A stretch of DNA of 64,000 bases, taken from NCBI GenBank assembly GCA_016934415.1, contig JAFGSW010000025.1, positions 62,001-126,000 of the forward strand. Direction: 5' to 3'. A model generated the notes under the pieces. That model was given only the letters and a program-made list of their open reading frames with translations. It searched no databases and was not told where the DNA came from. The stretch is from Spirochaetales bacterium. Its GTDB lineage: Bacteria; Spirochaetota; Spirochaetia; SZUA-6; RPPD01. Both the position numbers and the translations under genes were made by a program. Of this stretch, positions 46,333 to 61,535 are shown in pieces; position 1 is the first letter of the stretch; the number at the start of each line of letters is the position of its first letter.

Positions 46333-46689
46333 TCAGAAATCCATCCCTTTTGCCCTGACGCGGGTTTGAATCTCTCGGACTCGCGCCAAAAAACCGTCGA
46401 AGCGTTTTAAAAACAGCTTTCGCTCTTCGTCCGTGTTCAGACGGGACAGCTCTTCATCCAACTGTCGTTGAATGTCCATGATTTCGGACTGCTTCGCTTC
46501 GAGAAGGTCATGAATCCGCTTTTGTTGATCGTTTGTTTCGTCTGGAGGTGATCGCAGAATCCGGATGATGTCGTCGTAGATCGCATCGACCTTCGCGAAC
46601 GGATCATTGCTCGGCGCGCAGGCAAGAGCCGTCATCAACGCCGAAATGAGAAAAAATATCGGCAAAAGAAAAGCTTTTCGTTTTCGCAT
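46333..46689 (-). CDS. Small putative lipoprotein downstream of rpoC
   Basis: A 118-residue product with a lipoprotein-type signal (MRKRKAFLLPIFFLISALM followed by TALAC, lipidated Cys at residue 24). The mature part is charged and helical (KRIHDLLEAKQSEIMDIQRQ), probably a coiled coil of about 80 residues. No family is recognised. The lipobox is loose but acceptable for spirochaetes. It starts three bases after rpoC ends, so it is very likely co-transcribed with RNA polymerase genes. Confidence 0.65.
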   Translation of the reverse strand: MRKRKAFLLPIFFLISALMTALACAPSNDPFAKVDAIYDDIIRILRSPPDETNDQQKRIHDLLEAKQSEIMDIQRQLDEELSRLNTDEERKLFLKRFDGFLARVREIQTRVRAKGMDF

Positions 46690-46692
46690 GGA

Positions 46693-50910
<4,218 letters not shown>

Positions 50911-50924
50911 GTGCCCAACCTTCC

Positions 50925-54413
<3,489 letters not shown>

Positions 54414-54480
54414 AAGCCTTTCGTACTCCCCGGGCGTTCAGCTGGTCGGGCACCGCTCCATCGTGCCGGACCGGAACTTT

Positions 54481-54527
54481 TATAAAACGACAAACGACCA
54501 CCGACGCTGACTGCCGATGGCCGTTTG
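54481..54527 (-). terminator. rplL-rpoB attenuator-like hairpin
   Basis: On the minus strand the segment 54527-54491 folds into a stem of about 15 pairs (including three G-U) with a short loop, starting CAAACGG and ending CGTTTG, followed by TCGTTTTATA. A partial terminator in this position is classical in E. coli, where it lets only some polymerases pass from rplL into rpoB. Confidence 0.6.
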
Positions 54528-54558
54528 AGTCTTCGAATTTTCAAGCACGCAATGGTCT

Positions 54559-54942
54559 TTACTTAATCTCAACCACACCGCCTGCGGCTTCGATTTGCGC
54601 TTTTATCTTGCTGGCGTCATCCTTCGAGACGCCTTCCTTGAGGGCTTTGCCGCCCGCTTCGACCAGATCCTTCGCTTCCTTCAATCCCAGGCCGGTTATC
54701 ACGCGGACTTCCTTGATGACCGCGATCTTTTTCGCCTCGTCGAAGCTCTTCAAAATGACGTCGAACTCGCTCTTCTCCTCTTCGGCCGCCGCGCCGCCGG
54801 CGCCGGGAGCCATCGCCACGGCCACGGGCGCCGCTGCGGTCACCCCGAATTTTTCCTCCATCGCCTTCACGAGATCGGCGATTTCCAGGAGGGTCTTATT
54901 CGAGATCGCCTCCAAAATTTCTTCATTGGACAGTGTTGCCAT
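54559..54942 (-). CDS. rplL: 50S ribosomal protein L7/L12
   Basis: L7/L12 forms the stalk that recruits translation GTPases. [20 protein letters not shown] (start at 54942, with AAGGAG upstream), an Ala/Pro hinge (about 45-60) and the C-terminal domain [20 protein letters not shown] are all present. 127 residues; the in-frame upstream ATG has no family similarity. Confidence 0.97.
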   Translation of the reverse strand: MATLSNEEILEAISNKTLLEIADLVKAMEEKFGVTAAAPVAVAMAPGAGGAAAEEEKSEFDVILKSFDEAKKIAVIKEVRVITGLGLKEAKDLVEAGGKALKEGVSKDDASKIKAQIEAAGGVVEIK

Positions 54943-55011
54943 ATTATCTTCTCCTTCTGTAGTATCGCGCGATAGCATGCAACGTACCGAAGACTAAAGC
55001 GCGTTTATTTC

Positions 55012-55027
55012 GCCGCCTCCCGGCGGC
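55012..55027. repeat. G+C-rich hairpin in rplJ-rplL gap
   Basis: GCCGCC (55012-55017), loop TCCC, GGCGGC (55022-55027) in the 166-base gap between rplJ and rplL. No T-run follows on either strand. It may stabilise or process the mRNA between L10 and L7/L12 genes. Confidence 0.35.
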
Positions 55028-55108
55028 TTCGCCGGACGCGTCTATTCCTACGGAATCAGCACAGCGTCCGGTCGCCGATGATGCGATGCGCCGCACGGCG
55101 CGTTCGCG

Positions 55109-55639
55109 TCATGCTTTTTTTTCGCCGACCGCTTTCACGGTGCGCACCAGCTTCGAGATGACACCGTTCAGCACGAAAACGAAATTCGAGGCCGGGGCCT
55201 TGAGTGTCCCCAGCATCTTGGCGTACATATCTTTCCGCGACGGCATCTTCGCGAAAGCGGTCACGCCGTTCTTGTCGAACTCCTTGCCCTCTATCAGGCC
55301 GCCCTTGAGCACCAGGGACATTTCCTTGGTGAATTCCACGAGAATCTTCGCCACCGGTCCCGCGTCACGAGAAATGAACGTCACTCCGGTCGGACCTTTC
55401 AAGTAGGCGCTCATGTCGGGTTTTCCCAATTCCTTCATGGCCAAGTTCATGTAATTATTCTTCACGACCTTGTAGCTCGCCTGCTCCGCCCTCAATTTCT
55501 TCCTGAGATCGGTGAGCTGGGAGACGGTCATGCCGCGATATTCGGTAAAAATAAGGTCTTGCGCGTTCTGGATGATCTCTTTCGCCGCCTGCACGGCGCC
55601 GGTTTTGTATGCGTTGATGCGTTGTGTCTTCTCTGCCAT
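55109..55639 (-). CDS. rplJ: 50S ribosomal protein L10
   Basis: L10 is the stalk base that binds L7/L12 dimers and, in E. coli, represses its own operon. The 176-residue product shows KEIIQNAQDLIFTEYRGMTV and LRKKLRAEQASYKVVKNNYM. The long C-terminal helix for L12 binding is at the end. Confidence 0.95.
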   Translation of the reverse strand: MAEKTQRINAYKTGAVQAAKEIIQNAQDLIFTEYRGMTVSQLTDLRKKLRAEQASYKVVKNNYMNLAMKELGKPDMSAYLKGPTGVTFISRDAGPVAKILVEFTKEMSLVLKGGLIEGKEFDKNGVTAFAKMPSRKDMYAKMLGTLKAPASNFVFVLNGVISKLVRTVKAVGEKKA

Positions 55640-55654
55640 TACCGTTTTCTCCTC

Positions 55655-56332
55655 TTAATTGTCTTTCTCATCCAGCTTGACGCCCGGGCCCATGGTCGTC
55701 GAAATCGTCACCAATTTCAAAAATTCTCCCTTGACATCGGAGGGACGCTTGCGCTTTACGGTGTCGACGGCGATGCGAATGTTCTCGCCGATGCTCGATG
55801 ATTCCATCGAAACCTTCCCAACCGCCAGGTGCACGACGCCGCCTTTATCGGCCCGGAATTCGAGTCGGCCCTTTTTCAGTTCGGCAATGGCGCCCTTGAC
55901 GTCGAACGTGACGGTCTGGGTTTTCGGGTTAGGCATAAGGCCCCGCCGCCCCAGAATCTGGCCGAGTTTGCCGACGTCTTTCATGAGATCGGGCGTTGCG
56001 ACCGCTATATCGAAATCGAGCCAGCCACCCTTGATTTTTTCTATCAAGTCGTCGTCTCCGACGTAAGCGGCGCCGTTTTTTTTCGCCTCTTCGGCCTTCT
56101 CTCCTTTCGCGAAGACAAGGATCTTCTTTTCCTTCCCGAACACATGGGGAAGGACGACCGTGTCGCGCACGGATTGGTTGGCCTTCAGATTGAGTATGAT
56201 GGAGAGTTCGACGGTTTCATCAAACTTGGCGAAGGCGCATTCCTTGATGATGTCGACCGCTTTCGCCAGCGGGTAGCGTTCCTGCGGATTGTATTTTTTG
56301 ACCGACTCGCGGTATTTTTTCCCGTGTCCCAT
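55655..56332 (-). CDS. rplA: 50S ribosomal protein L1
   Basis: L1 forms the mobile arm at the E site and can bind its own mRNA. The 225-residue product shows GKKYRESVKKYNPQERYPLA and LGRRGLMPNPKTQTVTFDVK; the latter is the family signature. Confidence 0.96.
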   Translation of the reverse strand: MGHGKKYRESVKKYNPQERYPLAKAVDIIKECAFAKFDETVELSIILNLKANQSVRDTVVLPHVFGKEKKILVFAKGEKAEEAKKNGAAYVGDDDLIEKIKGGWLDFDIAVATPDLMKDVGKLGQILGRRGLMPNPKTQTVTFDVKGAIAELKKGRLEFRADKGGVVHLAVGKVSMESSSIGENIRIAVDTVKRKRPSDVKGEFLKLVTISTTMGPGVKLDEKDN

Positions 56333-56335
56333 GGT

Positions 56336-56767
56336 CTATTCCTCCACAGTCACGCCCATACTGCGGGCGGTTCCGGCGATGACCTTCATGGCCGCGGCGA
56401 CGTCATTGGCATTCAGGTCGGGCATCTTCAGGGTCGCGATCTCTTCAAGCTTTTTCTTGGAGATCATCGCCACTTTCGTCTTGTTCGATTCCGGCGAACC
56501 TTTGTCGATGCCGCACGCCTTGCGGATCAGCACCGACGCGGGCGGGGTTTTCGTGATAAAAGTAAAGCTCTTGTCCGCGTACACGGTGATGACGACCGGG
56601 ATGATGAGTCCCTCTTCGACGTTTTTGGTCCGCTCATTGAACTGTTGCACGAACTGAGGCGCGCTCACGCCGTGTGGTCCGAGCGCCGGTCCGACCGGCG
56701 GGGCGGGCGTGGCTTTTTTTGCCGGTACCTGCAATTTAATGATGGCGGTGATTTTTTTCTTTGCCAT
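56336..56767 (-). CDS. rplK: 50S ribosomal protein L11
   Basis: L11 is part of the GTPase centre and thiostrepton site. [40 protein letters not shown] and the C-terminal GTARSMGV block fit. The ATG at 56767 gives 143 residues and has AAGGAG upstream, so the longer frame was rejected. Confidence 0.96.
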   Translation of the reverse strand: MAKKKITAIIKLQVPAKKATPAPPVGPALGPHGVSAPQFVQQFNERTKNVEEGLIIPVVITVYADKSFTFITKTPPASVLIRKACGIDKGSPESNKTKVAMISKKKLEEIATLKMPDLNANDVAAAMKVIAGTARSMGVTVEE

Positions 56768-56789
56768 GTGTTCTCCTTTATGGTGCGAG

Positions 56790-56830
56790 CGCTCCCGAAC
56801 GGAGCTCCCATAAATTTCCCATCGCTTCAC
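56790..56830 (-). promoter_or_regulatory. Possible L1-binding autoregulatory leader of rplK-rplA
   Basis: In the 237-base gap between nusG and rplK the minus strand carries GCGATGGGA and then TGGGAGC, close to the two conserved loops (GATGGN and GGNAGN) that L1 recognises in 23S rRNA and in some L11/L1 operon leaders, next to a GCTCC/GGAGC hairpin. The order of the two elements may be permuted relative to known sites. Hypothesis only. Confidence 0.3.
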
Positions 56831-56961
56831 ATCGCCTTTCTGAAAACGACGTTTCGCCACGGGGTGCCGCCTGTCCCTGAGGAATGCCCGGCCCAGGCGC
56901 GCGATATCGGCTGCGTGATATGCTCAGCCGGTACCGCTTCAAGAGCTCTTCAACTCAACTA

Positions 56962-56984
56962 AAAATACCGCTCCGGTACGCGGT
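56962..56984 (-). terminator. Weak terminator-like hairpin after nusG
   Basis: Minus strand: ACCGC (56984-56980), 8-base loop, GCGGT (56971-56967), then ATTTTTAG. The 5-bp stem is short; it might give partial termination between nusG and rplK. Confidence 0.3.
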
Positions 56985-57004
56985 GGACAAGCACCGGCGC
57001 CACC

Positions 57005-57559
57005 CTATATTTTCTCCACTTGAAGAAAATCGACCTCGACGGGAGTTGCCCTTCCGAAGATTCCCACCATCACGCGCAGTTTCCCTTTTTCCAGGTTGAC
57101 TTCCTCGATCGTACCGGTGAAGGTATCAAACGGCCCGTCGATGATCCGGACCGATTCCCCCTGTGAAAACGATTGCTTCGGCTTCAGGTGCTTTTCGGCC
57201 TTGATTTCCCCCGTTTTTTGAAGGATAACGCGCGCCTCCTCCTGGGAAATCGGCTGCGGTTTTTGATTGAAAGAAAAACCGACGAAACCGGTAATTCCCT
57301 GGATGTGCCGGATTTTTGCGCAAATCTCCTTCCAACGATTCGCGGGAAGATCCATTTCCATTAAAATATAGCCGGGCAGGAATTTTTTCGAAGACACCTT
57401 CTTCTTGCCGTCTTTGATCTCCGCGACTTCCTCTTGCGGCACCTTGACGTCGAATATGAAGTCCTTCATATCGTCGGACTTCATGAGAATGCGGATTTGC
57501 TTCTCCACTTTATTTTCATGTCCCGAATAAACATGAACAACATACCAACCTTTTGACAT
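57005..57559 (-). CDS. nusG: Transcription elongation/antitermination factor NusG
   Basis: NusG binds the RNA polymerase clamp and links it to Rho or the ribosome. The 184-residue product has the NGN domain (SKGWYVVHVYSGHENKVEKQ; GFVGFSFNQKPQPI) and a C-terminal KOW motif (VRIIDGPFDTFTGTIEEVNL). Its start overlaps the secE stop by one base. Confidence 0.96.
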   Translation of the reverse strand: MSKGWYVVHVYSGHENKVEKQIRILMKSDDMKDFIFDVKVPQEEVAEIKDGKKKVSSKKFLPGYILMEMDLPANRWKEICAKIRHIQGITGFVGFSFNQKPQPISQEEARVILQKTGEIKAEKHLKPKQSFSQGESVRIIDGPFDTFTGTIEEVNLEKGKLRVMVGIFGRATPVEVDFLQVEKI

Positions 57560-57747
57560 TAAAGCGTCCTAAACAATAAATATAAGCCTTGGTAAAGAAT
57601 CACGTCGAATATGCCCAGAATCAATGCCACGAGAAGAATGGTGACAATGACGACCTTTGTGGAAGCCAGCACCTCGTCGCGGGAGGGCCACGTGACTTTT
57701 TTCAACTCGGCGAAACTGTCCTTGAAAAACTGTATTATCTTCTTCAT
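57559..57747 (-). CDS. secE: Preprotein translocase subunit SecE
   Basis: A 62-residue protein with one membrane helix (about 35-58) and the conserved FKDSFAELKKVTWPSRDEVL amphipathic segment before it. It clamps the SecY channel. Standard position before nusG. Confidence 0.95.
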   Translation of the reverse strand: MKKIIQFFKDSFAELKKVTWPSRDEVLASTKVVIVTILLVALILGIFDVILYQGLYLLFRTL

Positions 57748-57766
57748 GACGGTATCCTCTTAAAAG

Positions 57767-57840
57767 CAGGCCAGGCAGGACTCGAACCTGCAACATCCGG
57801 TTTTGGAGACCGGCGCTCTGCCAATTGGAGCTACTGGCCT
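57767..57840 (-). tRNA. tRNA-Trp (CCA anticodon)
   Basis: The 74-base minus-strand sequence folds as a tRNA: acceptor AGGCCAG/CTGGCCT, anticodon stem CCGGT/ACCGG with loop CTCCAAA (anticodon CCA), and T arm GCAGGTTCGAGTCCTGC. The 3' CCA is not encoded. It lies between rpmG and secE, a common arrangement. Confidence 0.97.
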
Positions 57841-57862
57841 ATCCCGAAAATCCTGTGCATTC

Positions 57863-58033
57863 CTATTTGATCTTGGTTTCCTTGTGAAGTGTATGTTTCC
57901 GATCAAACCGGCAGTACTTTTGAAGCTCAAGCTTTCCTTGGGAGTTTCTTTTATTTTTCTTCGTTGTATAATTTCGGCGTTTGCACTCCGTACATTGCAG
58001 TGCAATGAGCTCGACATTCTTCGCTTTAGCCAT
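57863..58033 (-). CDS. rpmG: 50S ribosomal protein L33 with partial zinc site
   Basis: A 56-residue protein reading [20 protein letters not shown], with the end [18 protein letters not shown]. Cys residues 14, 17 and 41 match the zinc-binding form, but the fourth ligand position is D44 instead of Cys. It lies between two tRNA genes and has its own promoter-like element. Confidence 0.95.
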   Translation of the reverse strand: MAKAKNVELIALQCTECKRRNYTTKKNKRNSQGKLELQKYCRFDRKHTLHKETKIK

Positions 58034-58071
58034 AGTGGATGTCTCCCTGTCGTGCTTTCAAGTGAAAGACA

Positions 58072-58100
58072 AATATATCCTGACAACTATAATGTGTCAA
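58072..58100 (-). promoter_or_regulatory. rpmG-tRNA-Trp-secE-nusG promoter
   Basis: Minus strand: TTGACA (58100-58095), 17-base spacer, TATATT (58077-58072). A near-perfect promoter between tRNA-Thr and rpmG. Confidence 0.75.
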
Positions 58101-58129
58101 GAGTATACAGTCTCGGCCATTGAGAAAAA

Positions 58130-58202
58130 AGCCTCCGACCAGAATTGAACTGGTGACCCCCTCCTTACCATGGAGGTGCTCTGCCGACTGAGCTACAGAG
58201 GC
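58130..58202 (-). tRNA. tRNA-Thr (GGT anticodon)
   Basis: The 73-base minus-strand sequence has acceptor GCCTCTG/CGGAGGC, D arm GCTCAGTCGGCAGAGC, anticodon stem CCTCC/GGAGG with loop ATGGTAA (anticodon GGT), and T arm CCAGTTCAATTCTGG. CCA is not encoded. It has a promoter immediately upstream. Confidence 0.96.
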
Positions 58203-58218
58203 GTTAAATTATCCCACG

Positions 58219-58247
58219 ATCTTAATTAAAACGCGATTTCATGTCAA
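58219..58247 (-). promoter_or_regulatory. tRNA-Thr promoter
   Basis: Minus strand: TTGACA (58247-58242), 17-base spacer, TAAGAT (58224-58219), starting transcription about 10 bases before the tRNA. It heads the whole translation and transcription super-cluster. Confidence 0.7.
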
Positions 58248-58281
58248 GAAGCGGCGCCGCCGGCTCATACCGATTTTCCAC

Positions 58282-59016
58282 CTATATTTTTTCAATGCAT
58301 GAGACAGCAGAACTTATAGTGAGCACTGGTATTTTTTCCTCATTGTGCAGCCATTCTTTTTTAACGTATCCCCAGGCCGCCAAAAATACCTCGATTCTGT
58401 CGTCATGCGCGGCTTTCAGGTGCTCGATCTGGTCGTCGATAAACAGCGCCCGTTGAGCATGACAGGCATCCATGACTCTCCGGATAATATCAAGTTTGTT
58501 TTGATTACCGCTCACAATGATATTCCGGTCGAGGACCTCGATCTGCTGCGCGGAAAGGATTTCATCGATGTATTCCTTCCTTTTGGTTGAGAGGATGAAA
58601 ATTCCTGGATGGCGCGGGTTCTTCATCAATGCGGTACGGATTGGAGGGAAAACAGGGCTTAAAGACAGCCAATACTCGCGATCGCCTTCCAGGAGCTCCA
58701 GACGCGCATCATTCATCACCTTTTGATATTGAGCCATGACACTCTCTCCCGCCTCGATCTTGAGAGCGTTAAAATCGGCTTGAGAAAGAACATTCAGACC
58801 GTGAAAAATGATATGTTGGATTAAAATATAATCCTCACTGTTCCTTATAAAGGGACGGTAACGGGCGAAAATGGACTTAAAATCGGCCGCTATGACGGAA
58901 GGCGCGTCATGCAAGATGAATTGATGATATGCTCTCCACGAGCTCACCAGGGTTTCCATCAGGGAATCGCAGATAACTCCGTCAAAATCAAGAAATAGAA
59001 GCTTCTCATTTCCCAT
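58282..59016 (-). CDS. HAD-superfamily hydrolase-like protein
   Basis: The 244-residue product opens LLFLDFDGVICDSLMETLVS (motif I, D9 and D11), has an all-helical cap (about 20-120), LSTKRKEYIDEIL as motif II, and FIDDQIEHLKAA as motif IV with two acidic residues. The substrate is not evident. Its start overlaps the LarC-like gene end by 11 bases, so they are co-translated. Confidence 0.75.
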   Translation of the reverse strand: MGNEKLLFLDFDGVICDSLMETLVSSWRAYHQFILHDAPSVIAADFKSIFARYRPFIRNSEDYILIQHIIFHGLNVLSQADFNALKIEAGESVMAQYQKVMNDARLELLEGDREYWLSLSPVFPPIRTALMKNPRHPGIFILSTKRKEYIDEILSAQQIEVLDRNIIVSGNQNKLDIIRRVMDACHAQRALFIDDQIEHLKAAHDDRIEVFLAAWGYVKKEWLHNEEKIPVLTISSAVSCIEKI

Positions 59017-59863
59017 GTGAATTCAGTCCCTCCAGGTAGACGATTACTCCATTGCCTCGACCGGACCGGTCGTAAAAATCAAGCGTGCCTAGTCCGATGC
59101 CCCTGACCGCCGCGGCCGCGGAAGGCGCGGCAAAAGAATCGCGGGGTTTATAGCGCGGGGCAAGCGCGGCAATGATGGAGGCACCGGTCGGAGTCAATAA
59201 TTCTCTGTCAATGGGACCCGCGGCCGCGGGGATCCGAAATGCTTCTATCATCTCTTTTACTGCCGGCGCCGGTACGGGAAAATCGCCGTGTGAAAAACTC
59301 ACCGTCCCCCCGCCGTAACGCACAGGCGAAAGGCAGACGACGTCCCCGGTATCGACGTGTAAAAGACCGAGCGCCATGACGAACCCGGTAATGTCCAGCA
59401 GTAGGTCCTGCGCCTCATGGAGGTGAACGTTTTCAGGAAAAACGTCGTCTCCGTCCCCGTGATGCGGCGCGTCGTGTCCGTCCAGGGCCCGGTGCGCCAG
59501 TTCCTCGGCGCGGCACAACACCATAAATGCGCGATCCGCCAATTCCCTTTGCGACGCGGAGAAATCGAATTTTCGCCACGTCGTTTCGAGCATCCCGCGC
59601 ATCCGTCCGGCAGGCAGGCTCTGGTTGTTTTTTGCGAGACGAATGACGAGTCGGGTGCCCGGAGACGCGGCCCGCGCGATTTTTTCCGCCGCGACATCCG
59701 CTTCGCCCAACAGGCCGCCGACGAACCTCATCGCATCCAGAATGCGCGCTTTAAAATCCTCACCACCTTCGAGCCGCGAACCCGAATCGAGAAGCGCGGC
59801 GATGAACATGTCGCCGGCCATGCCCGTCGCCGGATCAATCGTCAATTTTATCGGCATGCGCAC
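59006..59863 (-). CDS. Short LarC-family (DUF111) protein lacking the C-terminal domain
   Basis: LarC inserts nickel to finish the pincer cofactor of lactate racemase and related enzymes. This 285-residue product matches the N-terminal two-thirds of the family: DPATGMAGDMFIAALLDSG at the start, NVHLHEAQDLLLDITGFV in the middle, and PIDRELLTPTGASIIAAL, with a His/Asp cluster HDAPHHGDGDD that could bind metal. Full LarC is about 400 residues; the CTP-using C-terminal part is missing and no larB or larE is nearby. The start may be GTG 59863 or ATG 59857. Confidence 0.7.
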   Translation of the reverse strand: MRMPIKLTIDPATGMAGDMFIAALLDSGSRLEGGEDFKARILDAMRFVGGLLGEADVAAEKIARAASPGTRLVIRLAKNNQSLPAGRMRGMLETTWRKFDFSASQRELADRAFMVLCRAEELAHRALDGHDAPHHGDGDDVFPENVHLHEAQDLLLDITGFVMALGLLHVDTGDVVCLSPVRYGGGTVSFSHGDFPVPAPAVKEMIEAFRIPAAAGPIDRELLTPTGASIIAALAPRYKPRDSFAAPSAAAAVRGIGLGTLDFYDRSGRGNGVIVYLEGLNSHGK

Positions 59864-59950
59864 TTCCGCCCCTCATTTTTCTCATCGCTTTGAAAAAGGA
59901 ACCTTCTTCGCTGTTCATGCATCGAATTCCCCTGGCAGGCGCCCATGAGC

Positions 59951-61321
59951 TCAATCGTGTTCTCCCCCGCCGGGCGAACGACCCCCGGGCGGAGTCAATG
60001 CCGCGAAACGGTCGTCATAGAACGCGCTCCAAGCCGGGTCCGGATCATACTCCGCCTTGAATCGCGCCAGGGTGCGGGCCGCCTCCTCCATCGTTCGATA
60101 CTCACCAAGACCGGTGAACGCCACCGAGGCATTGCCAATGAGCTCGCAGTCTTCTATTGCCGGAATTCTCACCTTCTTTCCGGTGACTGTCGCTTTGAGA
60201 CGGCTTAACCGCGTGTTTTTCGCCAATCCGCCCGAAGAGTGCACGGCGTGCACATCGAGCCCGAGCTTCTCAATTTCGGCGATTATTCTTCGCAGGGAGA
60301 ATCCAATATATTCAAAAAAGGTCAGCGCGTATTCTCCCCTTGAGGTTTCACCCGATGCGCCTTTATAAGCGGACGAAAGGGGAATATGCGAATTGAGTTT
60401 TGAAAGGACGGAAAGCGGCGGTGAAAAACGCACCGTGTTCGAGCCGGGATCGATCTCGTCTGCGAGAGCGGCGAATTCCTCAAAAGATCCATTGCGACCG
60501 ATGAGCTTTTCCTTCAGCCAGGCATGGAGACGCCCCGCGAAAGGAATGAATCCACCGATGTTCCACGTACCTGCCGAAAAACCCGGAACGGGACGAAGGA
60601 GGGGCGACGAGTACGCTTTCCCGCCGCAGTAATTGAGAGCCTCGCAGGTGCCGCCCCGGTCGTTGGCCAGTCCCGGGGTAAGCGCATTCGAGCCGAGGAT
60701 CGCCATGAGAAAATCAGCGCCGCCGCAGAAAACGGGCGTCTTCACGGGAATACCGCTCGATTCGGCCGCGCGGGCGGTCACTTCGCCCGCCGGATTTCCG
60801 ACCAGCGTCAGCCGGGGGAATTTCGATTTTTCGAGACCGCACTCCGCGATGCTCTCTCCGCTCCAATAATACGATTCGAAGCCCTCGTGCGGGATGAAGG
60901 CCGTCTTGTTTCCCGTAAGCAGAAATGAGAGATACTCGCCGGTGGGAAGAAAACGGTCGGTACGGGCATACGACCGGGGATCGTCCGCTGCGAAGCGTTT
61001 CACCTTGGGGAGGAAATATGAACCGGCGGGAGTTTCGGAGGGAACCCGAGGAGTACCCTCAAACCACATGAGCGGGGCCGCCGCCGGAAGGCCTCGTTTG
61101 TCGATGGGAACGAGCGTGGGCGAGTGTCCGCTCACGCAGACGGCCCGCAGCGACCGCTTGAGGTCATCGGGAACGGCCCGCACCGCCCTCAGGAAGGCGC
61201 GCCGCCAGGCGGCGGCCGAGGCCTGGGCAACCGGTTCCCCCATGAAGGCGCGAAGCGAGCCGGTGATGTCAATGACGCCCAGCTTCAGGGAAGAGGTGCC
61301 GATATCGCACGCGAGGATCAT
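59951..61321 (-). CDS. FGGY-family carbohydrate kinase
   Basis: FGGY kinases phosphorylate sugars or polyols such as xylulose, glycerol or gluconate. The 456-residue product has the N-terminal ATPase block MILACDIGTSSLKLGVIDIT, the conserved GGADFLMAILGSNALTPGLA region and VHSSGGLAKNTRLSRLKATV in the C-terminal domain. The substrate cannot be assigned. The ATG at 61321 was chosen from the conserved start. It precedes the LarC-like gene by 87 bases. Confidence 0.88.
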   Translation of the reverse strand: MILACDIGTSSLKLGVIDITGSLRAFMGEPVAQASAAAWRRAFLRAVRAVPDDLKRSLRAVCVSGHSPTLVPIDKRGLPAAAPLMWFEGTPRVPSETPAGSYFLPKVKRFAADDPRSYARTDRFLPTGEYLSFLLTGNKTAFIPHEGFESYYWSGESIAECGLEKSKFPRLTLVGNPAGEVTARAAESSGIPVKTPVFCGGADFLMAILGSNALTPGLANDRGGTCEALNYCGGKAYSSPLLRPVPGFSAGTWNIGGFIPFAGRLHAWLKEKLIGRNGSFEEFAALADEIDPGSNTVRFSPPLSVLSKLNSHIPLSSAYKGASGETSRGEYALTFFEYIGFSLRRIIAEIEKLGLDVHAVHSSGGLAKNTRLSRLKATVTGKKVRIPAIEDCELIGNASVAFTGLGEYRTMEEAARTLARFKAEYDPDPAWSAFYDDRFAALTPPGGRSPGGGEHD

Positions 61322-61535
61322 AGGTGCGACCACTATAACGGCGCGTGGATGCGGTGGCAAGGGCGAGGTGTTGTCATGGAATAATCCTCAGTCCTATCGT
61401 ATAATCGATTCCCGAGGCACCCTTTATTCAGTTGGACGGAGGACACGAAGAGCACCCCTCGGCTCGCTGGAAGCGACGCTGCGCGATACGCTCGGGGCAG
61501 GCTCCGGAAACGAAGAACACATAGAACATATCAGG
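61322..61535. other. 214-base gap between kinase and HD-GYP genes
   Basis: No ORF or RNA gene is supported. A T/A-rich TATACGAT on the minus strand near 61397-61405 may be a -10 box for the kinase gene, but no matching -35 box is seen. Confidence 0.3.

Noticed and set aside
55012-55027. rplJ-rplL hairpin as an intrinsic terminator
   Set aside because: Strong stem but no T-run on either strand, so listed only as a hairpin.
58241-58265. GCGGCGCCGC palindrome as terminator of the HAD gene
   Set aside because: No loop of workable size and no T-run on the minus strand; part of it is next to the tRNA-Thr -35 box.
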